From assembly GCA_902490315.1 (NCBI GenBank), contig CABUDK010000007.1, positions 1 through 34,009 on the forward strand: 34,009 nucleotides of DNA, written 5' to 3'. The stretch is from an uncultured Porphyromonas sp. (GTDB lineage Bacteria > Bacteroidota > Bacteroidia > Bacteroidales > Porphyromonadaceae). A program made the position numbers and the translations under genes. How positions within the stretch are numbered: the first letter of the stretch is position 1; each line of letters opens with the position of its first letter. Shown here piece by piece: positions 24,815 to 31,937 of this stretch. Under the pieces are notes generated by a model, which saw only the letters and a list, made by a program, of their open reading frames with translations, did not search any database and was not told where the DNA came from.

Positions 24815-26230
24815 CTATAACCCTACGATGTCAGACGCTGGCGAGAGCTTGATGATCTGGCGCAGCAAAGCTCGGTACAGGCGTGTGTGATAAATGTGTG
24901 GATCGTCTAGCAGCAGGTTCTCATTGTGAAAGAGTAGCGTCACCTCTCCATGATACTTGTACGCCTGATCGACCATCGCCACCGCCACACGCTCAGCCTC
25001 TGCGTAGTCTAGGTGCATATACTTCTCATCATGTAGCGTGTAGTCCATCACCGTAAGCGGATGCAGGATCAAGTCTGTGACCTCCATACTTTGCGGATTA
25101 ATAAAGCGCACAGGCCGTGAGGTGCCTAGCCTAAAGCCCGCCACATCTGCATAAGCCATCGAATAATCGTGGTAGATGCCTGCCCCGAGGAGCGCATTGT
25201 AGTCCTCAGGCTCACGCACCGCCAAATAGTGATGACGAGAGTAGACAACCGCCTCGCCTAGTTCTTTCTCCAGCTCTTCCTTAGCAGCCTCCACCGCCTC
25301 GGGGTGCTCGGAGCAATAGAGGTTTAGATGTAACCCAAACTCTACCTTGCGTCTCCGAGCCAATCGCATAATCGCCGCTATCTTGCGATTGCGTAGCGTA
25401 TAGTTAGGTTTGTCCAGTGGATGCGGGCTAGGAGTCTTTATAAAGAAGATCGTTCGCACAGGTGCTGCGCATTTACGCTGTGTCTCCACATTCCAATCAA
25501 GGAAGCGGCTATAGCTAAAGAAGAGATCTTCACTAGCCCGTGAGAATGTATTGCGATAAGCAGCCCGCAGAGAGAAGCGCTCCTTAAGTAGCAAGCGCAG
25601 GAAGCCCCGTATACCTGAGCTGTAGTACGGTTGATCTAGATCATGCGTCAGAGAGACCGCGCTAAAGCCTGGCACCATCGGCTCCACCGCCAAGCCTATC
25701 TCGCTCATCAGCCGTCGTAGCTCCGCAGCATACTCATCTACCAGCGGACGCTCCAAGAAGCCCGCACGGTATGGCAGCGACTCCCGCCCAGGGAAGCGAC
25801 CATGCTCATCCCGCCGCTTACGATAATACATCTCCTCGTAGCGCGACAGGAGGAAGTAACTACTCGCCACTAGGTCGGCATAGATCACCAGCCGCCTACC
25901 ATAGGGGGTATCTAGATACTCCTCACGGGGCTCTCCAAAGAGCAGAGGCATCCCATGCCACTCCGCGAGCGGAAGTGCAGGCATCGACTCAGCACGACCA
26001 TACTGATCATAGTCAAAAAAGCCAGACGGCACGATCACTACACGATGATACGGCTCCGCCTCCTCTGGGCGGCAGTAGGCGACGTAGTCTGGTGAGCGCT
26101 GCGCCTGAGTGTGGCGCGAGATGCGGATCTGACCCGAGATATCAAGCGGGATCGCATCTCCGAGTAGGAAGGATAGGATATATTCTGTCGCCTCGTAGTG
26201 TCGCATATTGATCAATAGCTTACAAGTCAA
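24815..26230 (-). CDS. Polysaccharide-deacetylase-like protein (DUF7033 type)
   Basis: This 471-residue protein resembles the Bacteroidetes proteins annotated as polysaccharide deacetylase family with an N-terminal DUF7033 domain. In the C-terminal half, SLTHDLDQPYY (193-203) looks like the first NodB motif and FGLHLNLYCSEH (298-309) like the second. LLFHNENLL near the end fits a late histidine motif. Catalysis is plausible but unproven. The start is uncertain: TTG at 26230 (six bases after the upstream stop) keeps an N-terminal strand KLLIN, while an ATG at 26206 (MRHYEATEY) gives 463 residues. Tight packing between the FemAB-like gene and the glycosyltransferase suggests a shared glycan pathway. 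Confidence 0.72.
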   Translation of the reverse strand: MTCKLLINMRHYEATEYILSFLLGDAIPLDISGQIRISRHTQAQRSPDYVAYCRPEEAEPYHRVVIVPSGFFDYDQYGRAESMPALPLAEWHGMPLLFGEPREEYLDTPYGRRLVIYADLVASSYFLLSRYEEMYYRKRRDEHGRFPGRESLPYRAGFLERPLVDEYAAELRRLMSEIGLAVEPMVPGFSAVSLTHDLDQPYYSSGIRGFLRLLLKERFSLRAAYRNTFSRASEDLFFSYSRFLDWNVETQRKCAAPVRTIFFIKTPSPHPLDKPNYTLRNRKIAAIMRLARRRKVEFGLHLNLYCSEHPEAVEAAKEELEKELGEAVVYSRHHYLAVREPEDYNALLGAGIYHDYSMAYADVAGFRLGTSRPVRFINPQSMEVTDLILHPLTVMDYTLHDEKYMHLDYAEAERVAVAMVDQAYKYHGEVTLLFHNENLLLDDPHIYHTRLYRALLRQIIKLSPASDIVGL

Positions 26231-26236
26231 ACAAGC

Positions 26237-27259
26237 TCAATAGAGATGCTGTAGATAGTAGTGACGCAGCTGCAGACGCATAGCAAGCGTCTGTCGCCCC
26301 GCCTGCAGACGCAGGTAAGGGTGTGGCACAGCTCCAAAGCTACGAAAGAAAAAGGCGATGCCACGCTGCATCGACCCTTCGAAGTCAAAGGTGTGACACC
26401 CCGTCTCTCGGCTCCACGTGATGAGTCTATCTAATAGTAGAGCCATCGCATCCTCTCCTTCAGGCGTTCTTACCTGTCCTCCAGCAATGTAGTACGCAGT
26501 GCCAGCATGATGCGCCACAAAGGCGCCCGTCACTAGCTCGTCCGTATGTGGTGAGAGTAGGAGCAAGAGGGCACCCTGCCGACGCGTCACAGCAGCCGTC
26601 ACGAGTCGCCTCAGCGAGGAGGCACAGAGGCGATCTCCCCCGCTACGATGCAAGCTCTTATGGCAGAGCTCCACCAGCCTATCTGCACAGGTCGCCACAT
26701 TCGTTTCTTCAGCCCAAAGCTCTCGCAGACCTAAAGTGGTAGCGCGGCGCACTTTCCGCCGAATCAAGCTATTGTACAGCTCTTGAGGCGGCTTCTGTGT
26801 CAAGTCTAGGAGATGGGTATAGGCGATCGAGCTACGCCACACTCCCGCAGGCGTCTCACATGGGAGCCAGTCCCAGTAGTCTAGCGGTAAGTGCGCCTCT
26901 ATATAGCGTAGCGATGAGGGCAGCGCATCACCAAGTGCTTGCATAGCAGCGAGGTGAGCGATGTATCGGTCCCGATCGAACGTTTCCTCTCCCACCGCCC
27001 CCGAGCGATCACTCAGGGGACCTGCGAACTGGCAGCAGGGAGGCACAATCAGGTGACGCCGTGTAGGCATAAAAAGAGGCCACATAAGCGTCGGATCATC
27101 CTCCTTAGCCTCCGCTGTATAGAGTACTGACATCTCCTCGCAGCCCGATGCTGCTAGAAGCCACCAGGGCTGCATATAGAGTGGCAGCAAGGGGGTCTCA
27201 GCACACCAACGAGTATACTGCTCACTCGAGAGCGAGAGACGGCCTACGGAGAGACTCAC
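26237..27259 (-). CDS. GNAT/FemAB-like acyltransferase
   Basis: This 340-residue protein resembles the Acetyltransf_6 (CelD/BcsL-like) and FemAB group, which add acyl or aminoacyl groups to envelope glycans or peptidoglycan. Visible signs are an N-terminal half with PLYMQPWWLLAASG, the central helix SLIRRKVRRATTLGLRE (near 163-179), and the C-terminal GNAT half with GAFVAHHAGTAYYIAGG and CHTFDFEGSMQRGIAFFFRSFG, the last being characteristic of this group. The start is GTG at 27259, overlapping the preceding stop as GTGA. The substrate is unknown. The context is a run of envelope-type genes. Confidence 0.78.
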   Translation of the reverse strand: MSLSVGRLSLSSEQYTRWCAETPLLPLYMQPWWLLAASGCEEMSVLYTAEAKEDDPTLMWPLFMPTRRHLIVPPCCQFAGPLSDRSGAVGEETFDRDRYIAHLAAMQALGDALPSSLRYIEAHLPLDYWDWLPCETPAGVWRSSIAYTHLLDLTQKPPQELYNSLIRRKVRRATTLGLRELWAEETNVATCADRLVELCHKSLHRSGGDRLCASSLRRLVTAAVTRRQGALLLLLSPHTDELVTGAFVAHHAGTAYYIAGGQVRTPEGEDAMALLLDRLITWSRETGCHTFDFEGSMQRGIAFFFRSFGAVPHPYLRLQAGRQTLAMRLQLRHYYLQHLY

Positions 27260-27735
27260 GACTTACTAAACCGCTTCGGGATCAAGAGATTAGCGGGCAT
27301 AGCACGCAGCTCGTAAGCCTCCTCAGAGAGTTCACGCACAGCCTCCCACAGCAAGTCACTCACCTCTTCGGCAGACCACCCTGCGATACCACACCCCACC
27401 TCTGTGAGGTAGAAGGTGAGCATCGGATGATCTAGAGCAAAGCGTAGCAAGCTCTGGAAGCTAGCACGCAGCGCTTCTGGTGCCACGCGACGCATATCCT
27501 TGTCAAGCGTTGGCAAGGCATAAGCCTGTCCCGTCAAGCCCTCGGAGACACCCATCTCTGCGTTAAAGACGCGACGCGCAGTACGTGCAGCACCCCCCAT
27601 ATGATGTCCCAGTAAATTACTGCCGAAGACAAATATCTCGTCCTCACGAAGTACGGAGATGCGCTCTGGTGTATACGCTTCATCCGTGCGATCGAAGAGT
27701 CGCTGCCAACCACTAGGAAGTTGTAGAGCTGTCAT
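27256..27735 (-). CDS. Macro-domain-like protein (A1S_2505-type)
   Basis: This 159-residue protein has the pattern of a small family related to macro domains, which bind or hydrolyse ADP-ribose derivatives. IFVFGSNLLGHHMGGAA (34-50) corresponds to the first glycine loop, GQAYALPTLDKDMR (69-82) follows, and TEVGCGIAGW (111-120) resembles the second phosphate-binding loop. I recall such proteins being annotated as A1S_2505-family phage non-structural or hypothetical proteins; the ADP-ribose link is inferred from the loops only. The ATG at 27735 lies five bases after a short ORF and 119 bases after recA. The stop overlaps the FemAB-like start by four bases. Confidence 0.65.
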   Translation of the reverse strand: MTALQLPSGWQRLFDRTDEAYTPERISVLREDEIFVFGSNLLGHHMGGAARTARRVFNAEMGVSEGLTGQAYALPTLDKDMRRVAPEALRASFQSLLRFALDHPMLTFYLTEVGCGIAGWSAEEVSDLLWEAVRELSEEAYELRAMPANLLIPKRFSKS

Positions 27736-27740
27736 TGTAA

Positions 27741-27854
27741 CTATACTTTTTTCAATTTACTGGGTCGTAATAGACCCAACTCTGCCTGATAGCGTGGATC
27801 AGAGAGACTCGCTGGGTGAAAGAGCTTGCGCTCACGCACCCAGCGCCCCTCCAA
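27741..27854 (-). CDS. Possible 37-residue ORF directly after the recA stop
   Basis: Immediately after the recA TAG and in the same frame there are 37 open codons, ending in TAG five bases before the macro-like gene. The peptide is basic and includes WVRERKLFHPASLSDP, RYQAELGLLRPSKLKKV at its end. Codon choice looks like that of the neighbours. The start could be the TTG at 27854 or the GTG at 27839 (32 residues). No family is recognised. It may be a real small gene, a remnant of a degraded gene, or a chance frame; the exact fit between two genes is what makes it worth listing. Confidence 0.35.
   Translation of the reverse strand: MEGRWVRERKLFHPASLSDPRYQAELGLLRPSKLKKV
27812..27843 (-). other. 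Stem-loop with GCAA tetraloop just after recA
   Basis: On the minus strand CTGGGTG, a 3-base bulge, GAGC, loop GCAA, GCTC, a 3-base bulge and CACCCAG pair as a two-part hairpin starting 12 bases after the recA stop. A second small hairpin (TGGGTC/GACCCA, 27778-27761) follows. No T-run, so it may attenuate rather than end transcription into the downstream genes. Confidence 0.5.
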
Positions 27855-28991
27855 CTATATATCAAAATCCTCGTCGACTAATTGATCTGTCGTGTCTAGA
27901 TCTTCGCCTCCCTCACCTTCAGAGGAGTCCTGTGAGAGGTGTAGCTTACCTTCATGAGCTAGCTGATCCATCACCTGCTGAGCCACCTCGTCTGCCAGCT
28001 CGGGATTGTCATCGAGCAGCTCCTTGACCGCATCACGACCCTGACCTATGTTATTGCCCTGATAGGAGAACCACGAGCCACTCTTCTTGAGGATGCCCAT
28101 ATCAGTAGCCGCATCAATAATCTCGCCTACACGGTTGATGCCCTGACCGAAGAGTATGTCAAACTCAGCACGACGGAAGGGAGGAGCCACCTTGTTCTTG
28201 ACCACGCGCACATTCGTCACCTTACCGACCACATCGTCACCCTTCTTGATCTGCTTATAGGCGCGTATGTCTAGACGCACAGAGGAGTAAAACTTGAGCG
28301 CATTACCACCCGTCGTCACCTCGCTAGGACCCGTAGGGCTATAACCACTACTGATCTTCATACGCAGCTGATTGATGAAGATACAGCAGGTCTTAGAGCG
28401 ACTCACAGCAGCCGTGATCTTACGCATAGCACGAGACATGAGACGTGCATGCAGACCTACCTGCGTATCCCCCATCTCACCTTCTATCTCTGCCTTAGGA
28501 GTCAGAGCGGCTACCGAGTCCACCACGAGAATGTCGACCGCCGATGAGCGAATCAACTGCTCGGCAATGTCTAGAGCCTGCTCACCATCGTCAGGCTGAG
28601 AGATCCACAGACGGCTTATGTCCACTCCTAGAGCCTGGGCATAAGTCGGGTCAAAAGCATGCTCCGCATCAATGATTGCAGCGATACCGCCCAGCTTCTG
28701 TGCTTCGGCAATAGCGTGGATAGCCAGCGTCGTCTTACCCGAAGACTCCGGACCAAAGATCTCTATGATACGCCCACGAGGGTAGCCTCCGACACCGAGG
28801 GCAATGTCGAGCGTCAAGCTCCCCGAGGGGATCACACTCACATCCTCCACGGCGTCATCTGCCATATTCATGATAGCGCCCTTGCCAAACTGCTTCTGTA
28901 TGCGTCCCATCGTAGTCTCCAGCGCCTTCATTTTTGCCTCGACGTCTGTAATAGGAGGAGTGACGACGGTCCTCTCGTTTTTCTTTGCCAT
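27855..28991 (-). CDS. recA: Recombinase RecA
   Basis: RecA forms the ATP-dependent filament for strand exchange and DNA-damage responses. The 378-residue protein has Walker A GPESSGKT (80-87), Walker B ILVVDSVAAL, the L1 region EGEMGDTQVGLHARLMSRA and the L2 region INQLRMKISSG with TTTGG-type VTTGGNALKFY. The C-terminal domain includes GSWFSYQGNNIGQGRDA. The C-terminus is extended by a very acidic tail (EGEGGEDLDTTDQLVDEDFDI split over the last 25 residues). N-terminal residues 1-15 are longer than in E. coli but normal for Bacteroidetes. Its -7 box lies 72 bases upstream. I saw no LexA-type box. Confidence 0.97.
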   Translation of the reverse strand: MAKKNERTVVTPPITDVEAKMKALETTMGRIQKQFGKGAIMNMADDAVEDVSVIPSGSLTLDIALGVGGYPRGRIIEIFGPESSGKTTLAIHAIAEAQKLGGIAAIIDAEHAFDPTYAQALGVDISRLWISQPDDGEQALDIAEQLIRSSAVDILVVDSVAALTPKAEIEGEMGDTQVGLHARLMSRAMRKITAAVSRSKTCCIFINQLRMKISSGYSPTGPSEVTTGGNALKFYSSVRLDIRAYKQIKKGDDVVGKVTNVRVVKNKVAPPFRRAEFDILFGQGINRVGEIIDAATDMGILKKSGSWFSYQGNNIGQGRDAVKELLDDNPELADEVAQQVMDQLAHEGKLHLSQDSSEGEGGEDLDTTDQLVDEDFDI

Positions 28992-29017
28992 ATATACCTA
29001 GTCTTTAGTTGAATATC

Positions 29018-29058
29018 GGAGGTCTGTGAGCACTAGCTCTCAAGTATAGACAACCTCC
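29018..29058 (-). promoter_or_regulatory. Structured leader of recA
   Basis: Within the predicted recA leader (minus strand) GGAGGT and ACCTCC can pair, enclosing a second hairpin GAGC-TAGT-GCTC. The outer stem would sequester purine-rich sequence about 30 bases upstream of the ATG. A regulatory role is inferred only. Confidence 0.35.
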
Positions 29059-29062
29059 CATA

Positions 29063-29070
29063 CAAAGGTA
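29063..29070 (-). promoter_or_regulatory. -7 box (TACCTTTG) of recA
   Basis: This is an exact TAnnTTTG match on the minus strand, 72 bases before the recA ATG. A -33 TTG is not seen at the usual distance. Confidence 0.6.
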
Positions 29071-29142
29071 ATGAAAAAAGAAACAGCTCAGTAAATCTCT
29101 GCAAAACGTCTGAACCCGCATCACCCCGCTGTACCCTCTCTA

Positions 29143-29337
29143 AATCTCCTCCGAGGGAATCCACCATTTCTCACGTGGCTATTTTCTATTTCCTCCCGAG
29201 GAAAGGAAAAATTCTTCGGACTTATCATTTGATTCTTCCGAAGTTTCATTTGATTCCTCCGAAGAATTTTTTCGTTCCTCCGTGGATATTTTTTATTTTC
29301 CACGGAGCTATTTGGAAATTCCTCCGTGGGAATCAAA
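29143..29337. repeat. Composite palindromic intergenic element, copy R5
   Basis: The core has TTCGG at 29215-29219 and CCGAAG from 29259, enclosing a 39-bp segment (29220-29258) that begins ACTTAT as in R2. The left flank TTTCTATTTCCTC...GAGGAAAG is nearly the same as in R1, yet the core is in the opposite orientation to R1. Right-hand palindromes contain CCTCCGTGG and CCACGGAG (29276-29330). It lies between divergent recA and the membrane gene at 29660. Confidence 0.75.
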
Positions 29338-29338
29338 C

Positions 29339-29394
29339 TTCAAGCGTATATCCCGCCACCCTCTTAGGGTGACGCTCTGTCTCCTTCGCTTGAA
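29339..29394. repeat. Nested inverted repeat next to R5
   Basis: TTCAAGCG (29339-29346) pairs with CGCTTGAA (29387-29394). Inside it CACCCT (29357-29362) pairs with AGGGTG (29366-29371) around CTT. The element abuts the end of R5. Between it and the promoter at 29502 (29395-29501) I saw no gene. Confidence 0.45.
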
Positions 29395-29501
29395 TGAGGC
29401 CAAGTCTTAGTAGCCTTAGTACCCAAGAGAGGTGTAGAGTATGGCTCAGAGCGCACATGTCACCACATTTTAGAACGGCTATACTATTCATAAGAAAGAT
29501 G

Positions 29502-29509
29502 TATCTTTG
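29502..29509 (+). promoter_or_regulatory. -7 box (TATCTTTG) of the 29660 gene pair
   Basis: This is an exact TAnnTTTG match. It implies a leader of about 145 bases. The leader holds two copies of GCTAGTCG (29520-29527 and 29591-29598), either of which can pair with GACTAG at 29616-29621. That makes two competing hairpins possible. Confidence 0.55.
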
Positions 29510-29659
29510 TCTGTAAGAAGCTAGTCGTTGTATATGACAGCATCGAGCTAGGTAGCAGTAAATTGTCCTCATAAACTACCCTATTTAGATGCTAGTCGAG
29601 GCAATAGGAACCCTTGACTAGAGCTTAAGATAATGTATCACACAACTAAATAACTTACT

Positions 29660-30433
29660 ATGAACATCAAGCAGTATGTGGATCGTCTCCTGCAGTACAT
29701 CGACAGTGGGCGATTCTTTCGGACTCCGCTGAGGGTACTCTACACCCTATTCGGTGCGTGCGCATTCCTACCTGCGCTAGTGCTTCTAGTGGGACTCGTA
29801 GGCAAGGAGGCACGGTACGCACTGAGCATCTTAAACTACTTAGGCGGGTGGAGCAAGGCGGTCGTCTATTTTGCTCTATTCTTGATCTTTGTCTATCTGC
29901 TCTTACTAGGCTTCTTCGGGCTTTATTATTGGCTCAACAGGAAGAAGGATCTCTACAACACGGTCAGAATAGGAGACAAAATCAAGGCGCTGCCTACCAT
30001 AGCACACCTCATCAGGTGCCTAGGAGAGTCGTATGCTATCTTATCCTTTCTAGCCACTCTAGGTGTCTACATCATAGCTTACGTACTGCTTCTGTTTACG
30101 GGCTTCAAGCCTCTAGGCGTCACCGATCCTGAAGGTTTTTTCAAGGTCTTCCTCATAGGTCTCTTGGGTATTCCAGTGATGGCTGTCGGCCTTTTTTTGC
30201 AAAGCTACTTAGTCATACTTCTCACCCATGGTGCGTCTGAGCTACTACTCATCAAGACAAGCATTGCTAATAACGTCTCAGACATCGGCGACATACAGAG
30301 AGCCACAGTGATGCCTGAGGAAGAGGATGACGATGCTCCCCATACCAATGTTGAGACCAAGCAACCCGAGTCGCACACTCCAGCATCTCAAGAGATGACG
30401 AGCGAGCAGTTAAACCCCACTAAAGAGGAGTAG
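29660..30433 (+). CDS. Four-helix membrane protein of unknown function
   Basis: I do not recognise this 257-residue protein. Four hydrophobic segments are visible: about 25-48, 66-90, 124-146 and 163-190. The N-terminus (MNIKQYVDRLLQYIDSGRFF) is amphipathic and probably cytoplasmic. A short basic loop (NRKKDLYNTVRIGDKIKALP) lies between helices 2 and 3. The C-terminal 40 residues are acidic and Thr/Pro/Glu-rich, likely disordered and cytoplasmic. The zinc-ribbon gene starts two bases after its stop, so the two are certainly cotranscribed and probably work together. The ATG at 29660 is the first good start after the -7 box at 29502. Confidence 0.72.
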   Translation: MNIKQYVDRLLQYIDSGRFFRTPLRVLYTLFGACAFLPALVLLVGLVGKEARYALSILNYLGGWSKAVVYFALFLIFVYLLLLGFFGLYYWLNRKKDLYNTVRIGDKIKALPTIAHLIRCLGESYAILSFLATLGVYIIAYVLLLFTGFKPLGVTDPEGFFKVFLIGLLGIPVMAVGLFLQSYLVILLTHGASELLLIKTSIANNVSDIGDIQRATVMPEEEDDDAPHTNVETKQPESHTPASQEMTSEQLNPTKEE

Positions 30434-30435
30434 AT

Positions 30436-31716
30436 ATGAGTAGTCCAAACGTAGTACAGCTTAGGAGGTGTCCCGCTTGTGGGCACCTCATCCCTAAGGA
30501 TCGTAAAACCTGTCCTTACTGTAGCCATGTGGAGATCAAGAGACCAACGGCTCAACAAGAAGTGCAGAGGGCTCCCGCTACTCCGCAAGCGCCTCAGTCG
30601 GTAGTCCAGAATCCTCAGCGCGAAGCGCAAGCTTCTCAGCAAAAAGTGCAGGCATCTCCGCAGGAGACGCGAAGCTCTCAGTTTGAGCAACCAGCGCAAC
30701 CAGTAGCACCGTCCCCCACGACTCCGCACGCTAATAAGAGTCTTCGAGGTGGCATCTTCATCGGAGTTACTTTTATTCTGGCGGCCATCATTGGCGTCTT
30801 GGTGTGGAGCTTACTATTTGACGCTCGGGTGCTGAAGCAGAGCATCCTCAAGCCACTGACTCAGGAGCAGCTAGAGGCACAGAGCAAGAGCTACCCTCAG
30901 CTCATCAAGTATGCCGATCTCTTTAGCGATATACGCCATCGCTTGATTGGCACCCCCGATGAGGCTACTTACCAGTCTATCACCTACGAGCAGATGATCG
31001 ACTATCTAGACTTCCTCTCCAGTGATGCAGAGCAGGAGAAGCTACGAAACAAAGCTCTGGCAGCCTATGCAGACTATCGCAAGCCCTACGAGGAGAAGTT
31101 CCAAGCAGAGGCGGATCGGTGGACTAAGTTCTACAACGAGCACGACCCTAGTGCGTACCTAAAGCTTACCTTCCATACCAGGTATGAAAAGCAGGAAAGC
31201 TTCTACGACGACAGAGATTACCATCCAGCCTTTTGGGTCGATATAAGCTACCCTAAGGGAGCAATAAAGGATTGCGAAGTCTTCTTCGGACTATGGAATG
31301 AAGAGTTTGAGCAATGGAACTACAGAGCTACTACTACGCTCTCTCTGGAGGGGCTCAAAGAGTGTACCCAGTCTGCCGATTACTACTTCCAGCATGTCTC
31401 TAGCTCCTCTCCAGATATTTACGACAACTACCCACTCAAGTATGAGGTTCGTAGTGTGACCTTACGTAATGGCACTACGATCTCACTCTCTGAGCGAGAT
31501 GAGATCCCTAGAGAGATGCTACGATACATCGAGGAGCAGACTCCAGAAAACAAGGATCGGGCTATCTTAGCCGTAGTGGACGCAAACTTCCTAGAGCAGG
31601 ATGAGTATGTCAACTCATACATAGAGAAGTATCGTGAGAAGAAGGACCAGCTCTGCTACGACCTCCTCTCGAAGATATATGGCTATACGATGATCCCCTC
31701 TCTAGAGCAAAACTAG
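30436..31716 (+). CDS. Zinc-ribbon single-span membrane protein of unknown function
   Basis: This 426-residue protein has a clear domain layout but no recognised family. An N-terminal zinc ribbon has CPAC (12-15) and CPYC (26-29). A Gln/Ala/Pro-rich linker covers about 36-100, one membrane helix covers about 105-128 (GIFIGVTFILAAIIGVLVW), and a large probably extracytoplasmic domain of nearly 300 residues follows, rich in aromatic and charged residues. No signal peptide precedes the ribbon, so the ribbon is expected inside the cell. It begins two bases after the four-helix protein and is followed by a strong terminator. It might sense or scaffold across the membrane, which is inference only. 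Confidence 0.72.
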   Translation: MSSPNVVQLRRCPACGHLIPKDRKTCPYCSHVEIKRPTAQQEVQRAPATPQAPQSVVQNPQREAQASQQKVQASPQETRSSQFEQPAQPVAPSPTTPHANKSLRGGIFIGVTFILAAIIGVLVWSLLFDARVLKQSILKPLTQEQLEAQSKSYPQLIKYADLFSDIRHRLIGTPDEATYQSITYEQMIDYLDFLSSDAEQEKLRNKALAAYADYRKPYEEKFQAEADRWTKFYNEHDPSAYLKLTFHTRYEKQESFYDDRDYHPAFWVDISYPKGAIKDCEVFFGLWNEEFEQWNYRATTTLSLEGLKECTQSADYYFQHVSSSSPDIYDNYPLKYEVRSVTLRNGTTISLSERDEIPREMLRYIEEQTPENKDRAILAVVDANFLEQDEYVNSYIEKYREKKDQLCYDLLSKIYGYTMIPSLEQN

Positions 31717-31747
31717 AGGATCTGACATAAGCAACAAACAACGAAGC

Positions 31748-31788
31748 ATCCCCTTGCAGTAGGGCCGTACTGCAAGGGGATTGTTTGT
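31748..31788 (+). terminator. Rho-independent terminator after the zinc-ribbon gene
   Basis: A perfect 14-bp stem (arms 31748-31761 and 31768-31781, containing CCCCTTGCAGTA) with loop GGGCCG is followed by TTGTTTG. It lies 31 bases after the stop and may also serve the convergent WG-repeat gene. Confidence 0.85.
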
Positions 31789-31841
31789 AGTAGCGCTTTG
31801 TGGGCGCAACGCTCTGGCGAGTTAAGCGTGATTACCTCTCA

Positions 31842-31868
31842 GAGACTGTTGACTTTTGCAACAGTCTC
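31842..31868. repeat. 27-bp perfect palindrome between convergent genes
   Basis: GAGACTGTTG (31842-31851) and CAACAGTCTC (31859-31868) form a perfect 10-bp inverted repeat with a 7-base loop. It may be the terminator for the minus-strand WG-repeat gene, although no T-run follows on that strand. Confidence 0.5.
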
Positions 31869-31937
31869 CCTCAGCACAAACTCTCGGACTCCCTGACGTT
31901 AGGAGCTTGTGGTGCCTAGAGCCTATCGGTAGCAAAA

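Noticed and set aside
27736..27854. Possible recX gene after recA
   Set aside because: recX often follows recA, but the gap is only 119 bases and the 37-codon frame shows no RecX-like helical repeat.
28992..29062. Search for a LexA-type operator before recA
   Set aside because: No CTG-N10-CAG or GAAC-N4-GTTC type palindrome was seen in the leader or near the -7 box.
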